Source: Nipponacmea schrenckii
Lineage: Eukaryota > Mollusca > Gastropoda > Lottiidae
Length of the DNA: 64,000 nt
Assembly (NCBI GenBank): GCA_030562195.1
Contig: JAUJPP010000003.1
Location: forward strand, 37,578,602-37,642,601
Reading direction: 5' to 3'
In this document: positions 48,363-60,500 of the stretch, one piece after another
Layout: each line of letters begins with the position of its first letter
How positions within the stretch are numbered: the stretch's first letter is position 1
The notes under the pieces: model-generated
Told to the model about the DNA's origin: nothing
The model's input: the letters and a program-made list of their open reading frames with translations, nothing else
The model's database searches: none
Translations under genes and position numbers: made by a program

Positions 48363-51300
48363 ATTTATAAAGAAAAAAATATGCTATTATTTAGAAAAAT
48401 GTAGTTTGGTGTCCTAAAAAAAGAGATTTGGAAGATGAAAATTTAAACGACCTCATTCATACATATTTCTAAATAAGGTTGATATATGGTTATTATTAAT
48501 TTATTCTGTATGTCTTGTTTGAATGAAATAATTGTGTGTTTATTGTATAAATGTATATATATGTATACAGCATAAGAAGAATCTATTTTTTTAATAATTT
48601 CAAAGGTTAAACCATAGTGCTGTCTCATTTTCTATCTTTTGCATTTCATTAAAGCCATATATTACTGATTCATATTTACTGAATTCTCATCTTATAATCT
48701 TTTCTTTCCTCTTCAAGAAGCAATTCACTGCAAAAAGCCTTTAAAAATCATTTGTCAAAAGTATTTCACATGTATGTATCAAAGCATTTATGAAATAAGT
48801 TGTTTTGTGTGTGTTTTGGAATGAATTGTGTAAAGTAACTGTTTATTGTGCATTGTTTATTGTTGTGTTTTTTGTGAATAAGTTGTGATATGAGATCTTG
48901 TGTTATTGTAAATAGTATAGAAAACTACATCAATGTTAGTTATTACTTGCTCCAAATTTCTGTATGATACGAGACTTTTCAGTTTGATTTAACTGCCATA
49001 ATTACTTATATAGAATTTTGTTTTGTCTACCAAATATTTTGAACTATAGGGCATGTTCTGACAATCATTTGATCATCTATCACAGAATGGTATTCTAAAA
49101 CTATATTTCTATTGTTTATTAAAAAACATTGATGCAAAATACCACAACTTTTTTTATCATAGTCACTTAGTTAAAACCAATGATTTTCTACTTGCATCAG
49201 CAAAAATTAAACTAGACCTTTGAAAGGGATTAACCATGAAATGTAGCTTCTTAATCATGTTTGATCTGATTTTCATTCAAATACTTTATTTGAATTTTGC
49301 TTGGAAAAGTGGTAATAATGCAGTCTTGCAGATTTTTCTATGATTACAATTAATTAAAAGGGAAAATCATTGGATTTAGACTGACTTTGCATAATTTTGT
49401 ATATAAATCAATTATTACAGGGTTTTGTCATTTCATTGTAACATATTTCATCATCATAATAACAGTCATAATAAGGGTTATATTTTTCTAATTTTCTATT
49501 TATCACATCTTTTGTTATGAGCCATGTTTTCTCTCTTCATTCAATGTGTCATCCATTTGAATTTTATACTTCTTACATAGACAGGACATTAATTAAAACA
49601 TTGGTAAATAAATTACTTTGTCCAAGTCCAAATGATAGTACAATGCATACTTAATGTAAAAACACTGAAGTAAAAGAATTCCCTTGATTTGATAAAACAA
49701 AAGTTTTGTAGTGTTATATAATAGTACATAGAATGTCTACTCCTTCCAGAATTCTGTACAGATTTTTTTTTTTCGGGCGGTTTGTCTGCAGAAAGAATTG
49801 CTCTTATTTAATTTCTACATCTTAGTTTGCCATCTCAATAATTGACCTGTTTGATGTTAAACTGTTTGATGATTAATATTGTATTTTCTCCGTCAGTAAG
49901 GTTTGAATATCGAATATCATAGTTTAGGCTATTAGTTTTAGGCTTGTCTATTGAAAACAGATTCTTAATACTGTAAGGCTACAAATTATTGCGAGATAGA
50001 AATTAATGCTTTAAATGCAACCTATCCGCGATCGCATTAATTTGTATCCGCATTTTTAAATACATATTTAAATGTGAATTTTATGGAGTTCGAGACTGAC
50101 ATTAGTGACAAGTATTTAAATTGAGACTGTATGGGATTAAGTATTTAGGTAATTATCTCTAAATTTGAAGCTGATTAGTAATCAATGAAGTTAAAGAAAG
50201 CAAAAGAGTTTCACACTTGACCATTTAAAGATAAAATCTTGATCATTGTTCATTTCTTCATTCATTAACACTTTAGAACTTTATGATATTAATAAATGCC
50301 ACAACCTATAGTGGATCGCATTAATTTGTACTCGCATTTTAGTCTATATTCCTCATGTCGCATCAATTTTTTGATGCATTAATTTCTAGCCTTACAGTAT
50401 GTAAAAAAGTTGATTTTGCCTAAAATGAAAGATACCAGTAAACTGTTTCAAATGTTAACAAAGGGTATAAAATTAAATAGTAATTTATTAGAATACCAAT
50501 ATGCTCATTCATAAACATGTTTAATAGGTTCTGTGACACCTTCATTAGAATTTGTTAAAATTGCATATAAAAATGTAAATTAAACTGTTTCATATTGAAA
50601 AGTGTCTTTTTTTCTGACTTCAACCTGAAGATTGATTTTATTTTTGTAACATACATATCAAGTGGAATCAATCTTTCCATAAATCAAATCAACTCCCTGA
50701 TCATATTTGACTAGTAAGTGTAAGATTATTTGATAGAAAATCACATCATTTGCTCCAAACCTTAGTATAATTATCATAGCCTTTTTCAAACTGGTCTTGG
50801 TACTATACTTCCTTTGTGAAAATAGATTCAAAAAGATGCAAATAAAGGTCTATCAGCTGGCAAAACATAAAGTTCTGGTGTAACCATGGGGGCAGCAGCA
50901 GACTGAATAAAGTACTTAGATTTTTCATGATTAATTTTTTGTTGTCTGACAGTTACTGTAATTAACTCCCTTTATAATTAGCACCTGTCTGATAGTGACT
51001 ACCTTGTAAACAACATGGCTTCCCTGTAAATGAAAACATTGTTCAATATAATGATTTATCAATATTAACAGGTTATATAGGAACATGTGATTACGGTAAA
51101 TGATTAATATTTCCGAAAGTTGTTTTAGGCCTAAAACATCATAGCTCTTATATAGGCCTGTTGAATTATACTGCTAAAGGTGGAATCAGCAAGCAAGCTC
51201 TCATTCATGATTCAAGTTTCACGTTGTACCTTTCTACTAGGCCTATATCATGTTTCACATTCTGGTTCTCTATTCAAGTTCTGGCCAGGACAAGTTTCAC

Positions 51301-51573
51301 TGATGTTAGTTACTTGATTTACCATTAATCTCAACGAATACATGGATGACAAAAGTTAGATAAATATTAAAATAGTATTTTCATGACCAGGCTCTAGGCT
51401 AAGAGAAAGGGTCTTAATCAATTTATTAATTCATTATCAGTATAATAGACAATTCTTATATTTGTCCATACCAATTATCAATTGCCCTGGTATCAAAAGA
51501 TAAACATTAGTAGGTCTTGTTTTGTTGGTAAATTACAGGTCACCTATATTGAGGTATGAGAATGTTATGAGGT
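48363..51573. other. SIRT1 3' flank and upstream region of the NEK9-like gene
   Basis: AT-rich sequence contains the SIRT1 3' UTR and one MITE (49971-50397). A 5' UTR acceptor (TTGGTAAATTACAG) lies at about 51538, just before the NEK9-like start codon. No other gene was recognised. Confidence 0.6.
49971..50397. mobile_element. MITE with TA target duplication
   Basis: The terminal inverted repeats CTGTAAGGCTACAAATTATT (left) and AATTTCTAGCCTTACAG (right) are flanked by TA on both sides (49969-49970 and 50398-50399). Inside, CGCATTAATTTGTA occurs twice (near 50033 and 50315). The length of about 427 bp, the TA duplication and lack of coding sequence fit a Tc1/mariner-derived MITE. Confidence 0.8.
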
Positions 51574-54500
51574 ATGAAGAGACTGAACCTAACTTCAAGT
51601 AGAGATGGAGCCAATGAAACAAAAAGAAATAACTCAGATCAGACAAGTTTAGCAACTATAAAGTCAGAATGTAAGGAGCAAATGAATAGTACAAAGGAAT
51701 TAGGGGACAAGAACAAAGTTACTAAACGCCAACACTCAAGGTCAAACTCTCACTCAGGAAGTGACACTTATGTTTTTGCCAAGCCCCCTGCTAAACCTTT
51801 ATCTGCTGATTCCAACCGCCGTAAAATCTCATCTAACAGTAATGATAGTGATACGTTTATTGTGTACAATGATGAGGCAGTTAACGTCAGTAATGTGTAT
51901 GGTGGAAAAGATAAGAATAAGGGTGATAACTATCAGAGATTATTAATTATTTCAAGTAAAGTTAGAAATAGTAGTGTTATAAGACATGCACTATTATCTA
52001 ATGTTATATATGTACAATATAATTATGATGTACATTCAATAGATGAAATACTAGGTAAGTGGAGTAAAACTGCATTTCATATAATTTTCATAGAGATCAT
52101 GAAGTATCGATTTAATGTGAACCTTTGTATTAGAACCTAAGATCCCACAAGCTGATCAAAAGAGCAAGATTAAAAGGGTTTTGTGTGTGTGCAATAAGTT
52201 TATTAATTGACAATTTATCTTATAAAGCAAGAACTAAACCCATTAATTGCATCCACTTAGTGGATGTTGTATATAGCAAAGCATAATGACGCAAATTGTC
52301 CCTTGATATACAAAGGCATAATTCCACATTTAAACTTCAAAAGATAAGATTATTAGCCCAGTAAATTGCACATTAATGTCACAGTTTAAGGATCTTCAAT
52401 CATTGCTTTAGCAATATATATCTTTTATGTTTCAGCGTTTATAGAAGAGAGTATAGGTAATAAGAAGGTAGCTAGTGTAGCTATGGTATTATCATGTAAC
52501 CAGTCAGCTATTCAGATCTCAGCTAAAGATGATAAGGTATACACATGATTTTTTTTTATCTAGCCTTCCATTATGTTAAAAGAAATTTTAGATCTTTGAT
52601 GATCAATGAATTATAATATATTTTGGAGAATTTAATTGCTTGCTTAAACCAAATTTGTTTAATGTTTTTATTTATGTCTTATGTCTCATTTCTTTTGCCT
52701 TTCAGGTACCTGTTTCACAAAATTTTAACAAAGATACAATTAAGATTTTAAGAAATACAGTAACCTGATTGGTTAATAAAAACTCAATTTAGTGATTGAC
52801 CAATCTGACCATTGGAACACTAAAATCATCCTAAGTTAAGATTTTGTGAAACAGGCTCCTGTATTTGTGAAAAAAATACATGTAGGTGTGAATCTGGTAT
52901 TGCAAGTGAAGCAGGGTATGCTTACCCTTTCAGAGCAAGTGATGACACTCATGGTTCTGATAAACTACATAGTTAAACTCTTTATTTCAGATATTATGTC
53001 AAGATAGAATACATGATACAAGTATTAAGTTGTTTTTTACCAGACTCATAGATCTATGTATAGATAAATCTCTAGCTGGTCCACGTTTAGATCTCCTAGC
53101 CCTGTCAGCTTATCAACAACTAGATATACCATTATTAACTCACCAGATACAGGACTGGACTGGGGTAAGACACTATTTCAACTTATTGTTATTTCTTGGG
53201 GCTAAACTTTGTTGAAAGTTTTTCTGGCTGACTGGTCCAAAAATATATTGTAGTGAAATATATCGAGAGTTGATAAATTTGTCTCTGTGTTCTGTTCAGT
53301 TGTCACAATTATGGAACCTAGATAGATTAAAGATTAAAGAAATTGTAAAGAGGTTTTCTAAACTGTATATGTGCAATGGGTAACTATTTGCATCATTATT
53401 ATTTCTCAATCAGAAGTGTTTGGTTCATGCAATGTAACTAAAACAAAGTGTTTTATGCCAGTACACTATCACAAAGGCTGCTATTGATATTTAAGGTTAT
53501 TTGCAATAGTGACAACATCAAATAATGATTAAAATTTGGATTATAATTGAAATGGTGCAAACTGATTCTATCAATGTTAAGTTAATATACAATTACAATG
53601 TATATGTTTGTCTTTCTAGGTAACTGTTGGTTTTGCTAAAGATTTTGTTGGAAATGATATTGGTAATTTTAAAAAAGATGACAGTAAAAGGTAACTAGTT
53701 GTATTGATTTAATTTTTTATGGCCGAATGTAGCTGAATGTTGTTTTCATTCAGTATGAATTTAGGAAAGATAGATAGGTGTAATGCTTATTGTTTGACAA
53801 TTCACTCAAAAGCCAATATGAGTAAAATAGTCATTTGATTTTGTATTGTATTGTATTTCAGTGTGGTTGGTGACATGTATTTCCGTTTGGAAAAATTACG
53901 ATTTTGGAGTGGAAGACATCAACAATCACTGGCTGGGTTTGAAAAGATTAGAACTGTTGGCAAAGGTACTTGAAGTATCTATGTATTAAATAATAGATAT
54001 CATACAAAAGAATAGGCAGAACTATCAAATACGCAAGTGCAAATCCTATGATTTAAATTTCAACTTACCATATTAAGTTATCTTTTTTTATCAATATAGC
54101 TGGGTCAGTTTTACTTCCTGTAGTTTTGTTGGGATCTCGAATAACCCGAAAGGGAACGATTTGGGGAAATAAACTACTTACTACTTTCTTACTCGAGAGC
54201 TAAACTGTTTTTCAATTTAGATTAAGATTTCAAAATGGCTAGTCTTTGTAGATTTTAACATCTTGTGCCACCCTTAATCTTTTCTAACAGTATTTTTGTT
54301 CTTTATTAGCAAAATCAGATGCAATCAAGAAGAATGCAAAACTTCTCATTTTACCAAGATCTAAATTCAAACAGTTTTTAGCTTTAGCATCCAGTTGGAT
54401 TGGTTTATAATACATCATAATTATTTATTTGTTCTTAAGGAGCCTATGGTGCTGCTGTGTTATATAAAAAGAAAGATGATGATTCTGTTGTTATATTAAA

Positions 54501-57500
54501 AGAAATAAATATGCATGATTTGAGTGCTGCTGAAAGACAATTGGCTTTAAATGAGGTACATGTAAATTTTAATCTCTCCATTTAGCCGTCTGCTACACTC
54601 AACTACTCTGTCTACACACAAAGCTATGAAAACATTAATTCTACACAGAAATCAATTCTTTTGACATAATCATAGAAATACTTCTAACATTTGAAAGAGG
54701 TGTAAATTATTGGAATTGTGGAAATATTTTTACCAGTATAGAGTTTAGGGTTATTGAAAATATTGAGGAAAGTTTTGAGACAATTCTTTGGAATGTTCAA
54801 AACATCTTCACAACCTCTTAAATAATTCAATCTATTTTTTTCACTAACAGTAATGTGTCTAAGGCATCTATGGTAAATATTGTGTTTGATTTAGGTGAAT
54901 GTACTAGCCATGTTAGATCATCCTAATATTATTAGTTACTATGATAGTTTTGAAGAAGATGGTGTTTTAATGATAGAAATGGAGTATGCTGATGGAGGGT
55001 AAGTTTACGTTCTTTGGCAATTTTGCAGACTCAAATAATGAGCTAAACCCATCATTTCTTTGATTTTCAAATTATATCATTTTAAAAGGAGTTATCAAGA
55101 TGAAGTATCAAGGGTTATGTGAAATTCAGGAATCATTTTATCAACTGATTAGAATTAACAAGAGGTACTGTTGTTTCAATACATCTTTACTAGACAGCTC
55201 TTATACTTGTTTTTATACATTCACATAAGACAAATTGAGAATATATGTATATTTCCCTCATATAAATACGTTTAATGCAATATTTTGATTATATGCATTA
55301 ATGATAACTTTTCATAATTTTTTTTAGAACATTAAAACAGTTTTTATACCAACAAGAACATTTACATCTAGATGAAAAAGTTGTTTTAGAAATGTTTCAA
55401 CAAATAGTAGCTGCTATAAGATATATACATGAACACAAAATATTACATAGGTATGTCAACATTTTCTTTTATATATATATGTGTGTTTACCTCCTAATTC
55501 ATTGAAATTGGCAATGAATATATTAGAAACATTGTGGACTCTCTGAAAAGGGTGCTAGGTTTTAAAATTTTTTTGCAGAGTGAAATCAAGTGTTGGAGCT
55601 CAAATTAGATGTTCAAGGAATTGTTGAGAGTTTTTTTTTTTTTCCTATGTGTATTTGCATCATTCCATGTTTCCATCAGATGTCAGTGGTTCTTTTAGTC
55701 ATAGAAATATCTAACCATATATATAACATAACTTTTGCATGCGCTTTGCCCTTGTGTTATTTCTAAGTAATCTGCAGACATGAACTCACTGACAAAAAAA
55801 GAATGGAACCTGTGTTGTATAATTGTAATTGCTATTTAAACCAATGTGTTGTTTTTGTAGAGATTTAAAAACAGACAATATATTTCTAACTAAAGAAGGT
55901 ATTATTAAAGTGGGTGATTTTGGTATTTCTAAAATTATGGGTTCTGTACAAGGTGCTAACACTGTTTTAGGAACACCATATTATATCAGTCCAGAAATGG
56001 TGAGTTGTCATAGACCAGTTTATTTTGTTGTAAACTCATGAAGTTCAGTTTATGAGTTATTGCCCTTGACTTAATAAAATGGCTCAATATTGTATTGGGA
56101 TCCTATTTAAAGCTACATCTTGTCTTGTTCCCTTTTTAATTTACACCAAATCTTTTGATGCACGAAATAAATGCAAACAACATTTACCAGATGAACATGA
56201 CCACAAGCTTACACGATATTTAAGATATATGATTGTATAAAGATTATAAATGATTTTAACATCTTCACTACAGATCTTTCAATTTATCTATTATAGTGTG
56301 AAGGTAAACCATATAGTTTTAAATCTGATATCTGGGCACTAGGTTGTATTTTATATGAGATGGCCTGTCTACAGAAAACATTTGAAGGAACCAATCTACC
56401 AGCTTTAGTTAACAAGATAATGAAGGTAAAAGTTACAATGGTTTTTGGTTCTGTTTTTACTGAAGATTCCAAGATTGCAGTTGAACATATTGCGATTGAT
56501 TTTTTTTCTTTACTTTAAAAGACAACCAGAAAGTCTTAAAAATTTATTTGTAAAAGTATCCATTGGCCATTTTTGAACTACAAACAGTAATTTTATTATT
56601 CTGCACGCTATAAATCATTTCTGAACCTCTAAACGAATACTATTTACTTATTATTTCTAGGGTCAGTTTGCTCCAGTAAAAGAAACTTATAGTCCCGATT
56701 TCCGTGATGTGGTACTAGATATGTTACAGAATGATCCTGATAAAAGACCTGATGCCACAGAGTTAATGTACCATAGACTACCTCCTGTAAGTCTTTAATA
56801 TTGTTCATGAACTGAAACATAAACATAGTCCAATCTCTTGAGAATTAATTCACTATTAACCTCTTTTGGTACAAATAAGACTAAAGCTCTCAGTTGCGAC
56901 TTTACTTTTGATATATAAGGTGCAGAAGAGTAGGATGTCATACTTCATTTCATTTTACTTTTGATATTTATTTAACTATATTAGAATATTTTGAAGATTG
57001 GGATATACTCTTATGTAAGTTTTATTTATATTCATTCAAGGTGGTCACTAATCAGTTGTTTATTACATCTAAGATAGGGCAGACTTTAATGTGGTTGAAT
57101 TTAGAAAATTGGGCTCTTATAAAAGGTGGGCTCTTATTAAAGGTGGTCTCGTATTAAAGATAGACCCTTATTAAAGGTGTTTTTTTTATTGAAGGTGGGC
57201 TCTTATTAAAGGTGTTTTTTTTATTAAAGGTGGGCTCTTATTAAAGCTGGGCTCTTATTGAAGGTGGGTTCCTTTTGAAGGTGGACTCTTATTAAAAATA
57301 GGCTCTTATTAAAGGTGTTTTTTTTTAATTAAAGGTGGGTTCCTTTTGAAGGTGGACTCTTATTAAAAATAGGCTCTTATTAAAGGTGTTTTTTTTTAAT
57401 AAAAGGTGGGCTCTTATTAAAGGTGGTCTCTTATTGAAGGTGGGTTCCTTTTGAAGGTGGACTCTTATTAAAAATAGGCTCTTATTAAAGGTGGGCTCTT

Positions 57501-60500
57501 ATTAAAGGTGGGCTCTTATTGAAGGTGGGCTCTTATTTAAGGTGGGCTCTTATTAAAGGTGGACTCTTATTAAAGATGGGTTCCTTTTGAAGGTGGACTC
57601 TTATTGAAGGTGGGCTCTTATTAAAGGTGGGCTCTTATGTGTGTTTTTATTGAAGGTTGGCTCTAATTGAAGGTGGGCCCGTATTGAAGGTGGGCTCTTA
57701 TTAAAGGTTGGCTCTTATGTGTGTTTTATTGAAGGTGGGCTCTTATTGAAGGTGGGCTCTTATTGAAGGTGGGCCCTTATTAAAGGTTGGCTCTTATGTG
57801 TGTTTTTATTGAAGGTGGGCTCTTATTGAAGGTGGGCTCTTGTTAAAAGTGGGCTCTTATTGAAGGTTGGCTCTTATTAAAGGTGAAAGGTGGGCTCTTA
57901 TTGAAGGTGGGCACTTATTGAAGGTGGGCTCTTATTAAAGGTTGGCTCTTATTGAAAGTGGGTTCTTAATGAAGGTGGGCTCCTAATGAAGGTGGGCTCT
58001 TATTAGAGGTGGGTTCTTATTGAAGGTGGGCTCTTATTAAAGGTGGACTCTTATTAAAGATGGGGGTCTTTTTGAAGGTGGACTCTTATTGAAGGTGGGC
58101 TCTTATTAAAGGTGGGCTTTTATTGAAGGTGGACTATTATTAAAGGTGGGCTCTTATTAAAGATGGGTTTTTTTTAAGGTTGACTCTCAATTGAAGGTGG
58201 GCCCTTATTGAAGGTGGGCTCTTAATAAAGTTTGGCTCTTATGTGTGTTTTATTGAAGGTGGGCTCTTATTGAAGGTGGGCTCTTATTAAAGCTGGGCTC
58301 TTATTAAAGCTGGGCTCTTATTGCAGGTGGGCTCTTATTAAAGGTGTGCTCTTAATAAAGGTTGGCTCTTATGTGGGCTCTTATTGAAGGTTGGCTCTTA
58401 TTAAAGGTGAAAGGTGTGCTCTTATTGAAGGTGGGCTCTTATTAAAGGTTGGCTATTATTGAAGGTGGGTTCTTAATGAAGGTGGGCTCTTAATGAAGGC
58501 GGGCTCTTATTAGAGGTGTGTTTTTATTGAAGGTGGATTCTTATTGAAGGTGGGCTCTTAATAATGGTGGTCGTGTGAGCAGTATATACTGTATTGTTTA
58601 GATTCATAGAAAAAGATGAAATGAAAATTTTTGATTGTATTGTTTGATATGTGTTACAGTTGATAGCAAAATATGTTGAAGAAGTTTCTGATCCTGAAGA
58701 AGATTTAAATGAGAATGACCATGCCAATAAAAAAATCAAAATAAGGTAATTAAAGAAAGTGTTATGTTACTTTTACTTCTCAAAAACATTCATTCTTTAA
58801 TAGTAGGTACTTTGTAGTTCTCTTTATATATATCTGGAGCGTTTTAAACCTTTTATTCTTAGTGCTAAATAACGTTTCTGAACAAGAGAGACTATCTAGT
58901 GAAAATAGAATAGAAAATTTTCAACAAAGGTATTGAAAGGTACATGTATTTAAAAAGCCACTAAAAAAGAGTTATGCTTAGTTTTCAAGTTACATAGGTT
59001 GGTAATAGAACCTCCTATTTCCCTCATGATTAAATTTTTTATGCAATGTACAAACATGTATTTCGAAATACACTTACACTCGCAGTATTCTGCCCTTCTT
59101 CATAATTTCAAACTATTAGGCATTTTGTCATATACCTTGACTGTAATAGCCACTATTCTTGTATCACAGAAAACAGATATGATTGTAGGGCAGCGAGTAC
59201 AGAAAATCATATCCTCCGATAGACAGGCTGTAATCATTATTGATTATTTCTGTTGAGAACCCTGATTTTTATAAGCCCACACGTAAGATGGGCATATATT
59301 GTAATCCCCCTGTCGGTCCGTCCGTTCACATTTGGCTCGTGCTCACTCTACAGGCTACAATTCTTTATGGATTCTTTTGATTTTTATTTTGTTGGTCATT
59401 GTCATAATGAAGATGATCCCTATTGATTTTCGTGAAGATCAGATAATTTTTTAGTGAAATATTGTGTTTGACTTTGCTTTTTTCACTCTGTAACCTATAG
59501 GTTGCAACTCGTGCTCACTCTACAGGCTACAATTCTCTATGTATTCTTTCGATTGTTTGTATGTGTGTTGATATCATTTTGAAGATGTGCACTTTTAAAT
59601 TAAATGATGATCAGATAATTTTCTAAGCCTATGTTTTATTCATAATCAATGCTGCCAGTGGGCGTATATTACCTTGCCTGGCAAGCTATCTTTGTAGTTG
59701 CAAATGTACAATCTTACAAAACAATTGCAATTACAAACTTCTGTTATACAAGAAAGGTGACTTATTGCAGTCATGGTATAAGAGGAAGTGCGTATATGCT
59801 TGACATTTTATAGGTGGACAAATTTACAGAATTTGATGCCCATTTCTCTATTGCTGGGGTTCTTCTGAAAATCTTATGTGACATTACTTGGCACAAATGA
59901 CATCTCTAAAAACATTTGATATTTCGATTTTAATTTTGCTCAATTAGTCCTAAGAAGATGGAAAAAAGGTAAAATATGTTTATACTGTCAGTATCATTAG
60001 AGTGAGCAATAGTCACCCCACATACTATAATATGTATTTTGCACTAATAATAAAGCATTGTGGTTGATCATTTGGTGTATGGTTGTAGTAACTGGGTCTT
60101 TTCAATTCATTAGAGAATTCTCAGAAATATATGCTATTGCAGATCTAAAATTTTGCCACAATGATTTTAGTTGGTAAATGTTGATAGCAAAAACGATTCA
60201 GAATTTTACTTGAAAGAGCCTAATTGTCTGATTAGAAAGATATCCTACATCTAGTTTGTCTACAATTTCTTTTAAAAAAGTATCTGGAATGATATAATAT
60301 TCGTCTGATATTATGAGATCCTTAGTAATAACTGCATGTGACCTTAGTTTCTAAAACTACAACAATTTCTGCTAGAACATAACCTTTGGTGTGGCAAAAA
60401 CAGTCTGTAAAGGATGCATTTAGTGGTATTGGCTGGGAAGGCAAATATTTGATATCTAAGGAAGTATATCTATGATTTTAGATCTGCATCATGATGATAT

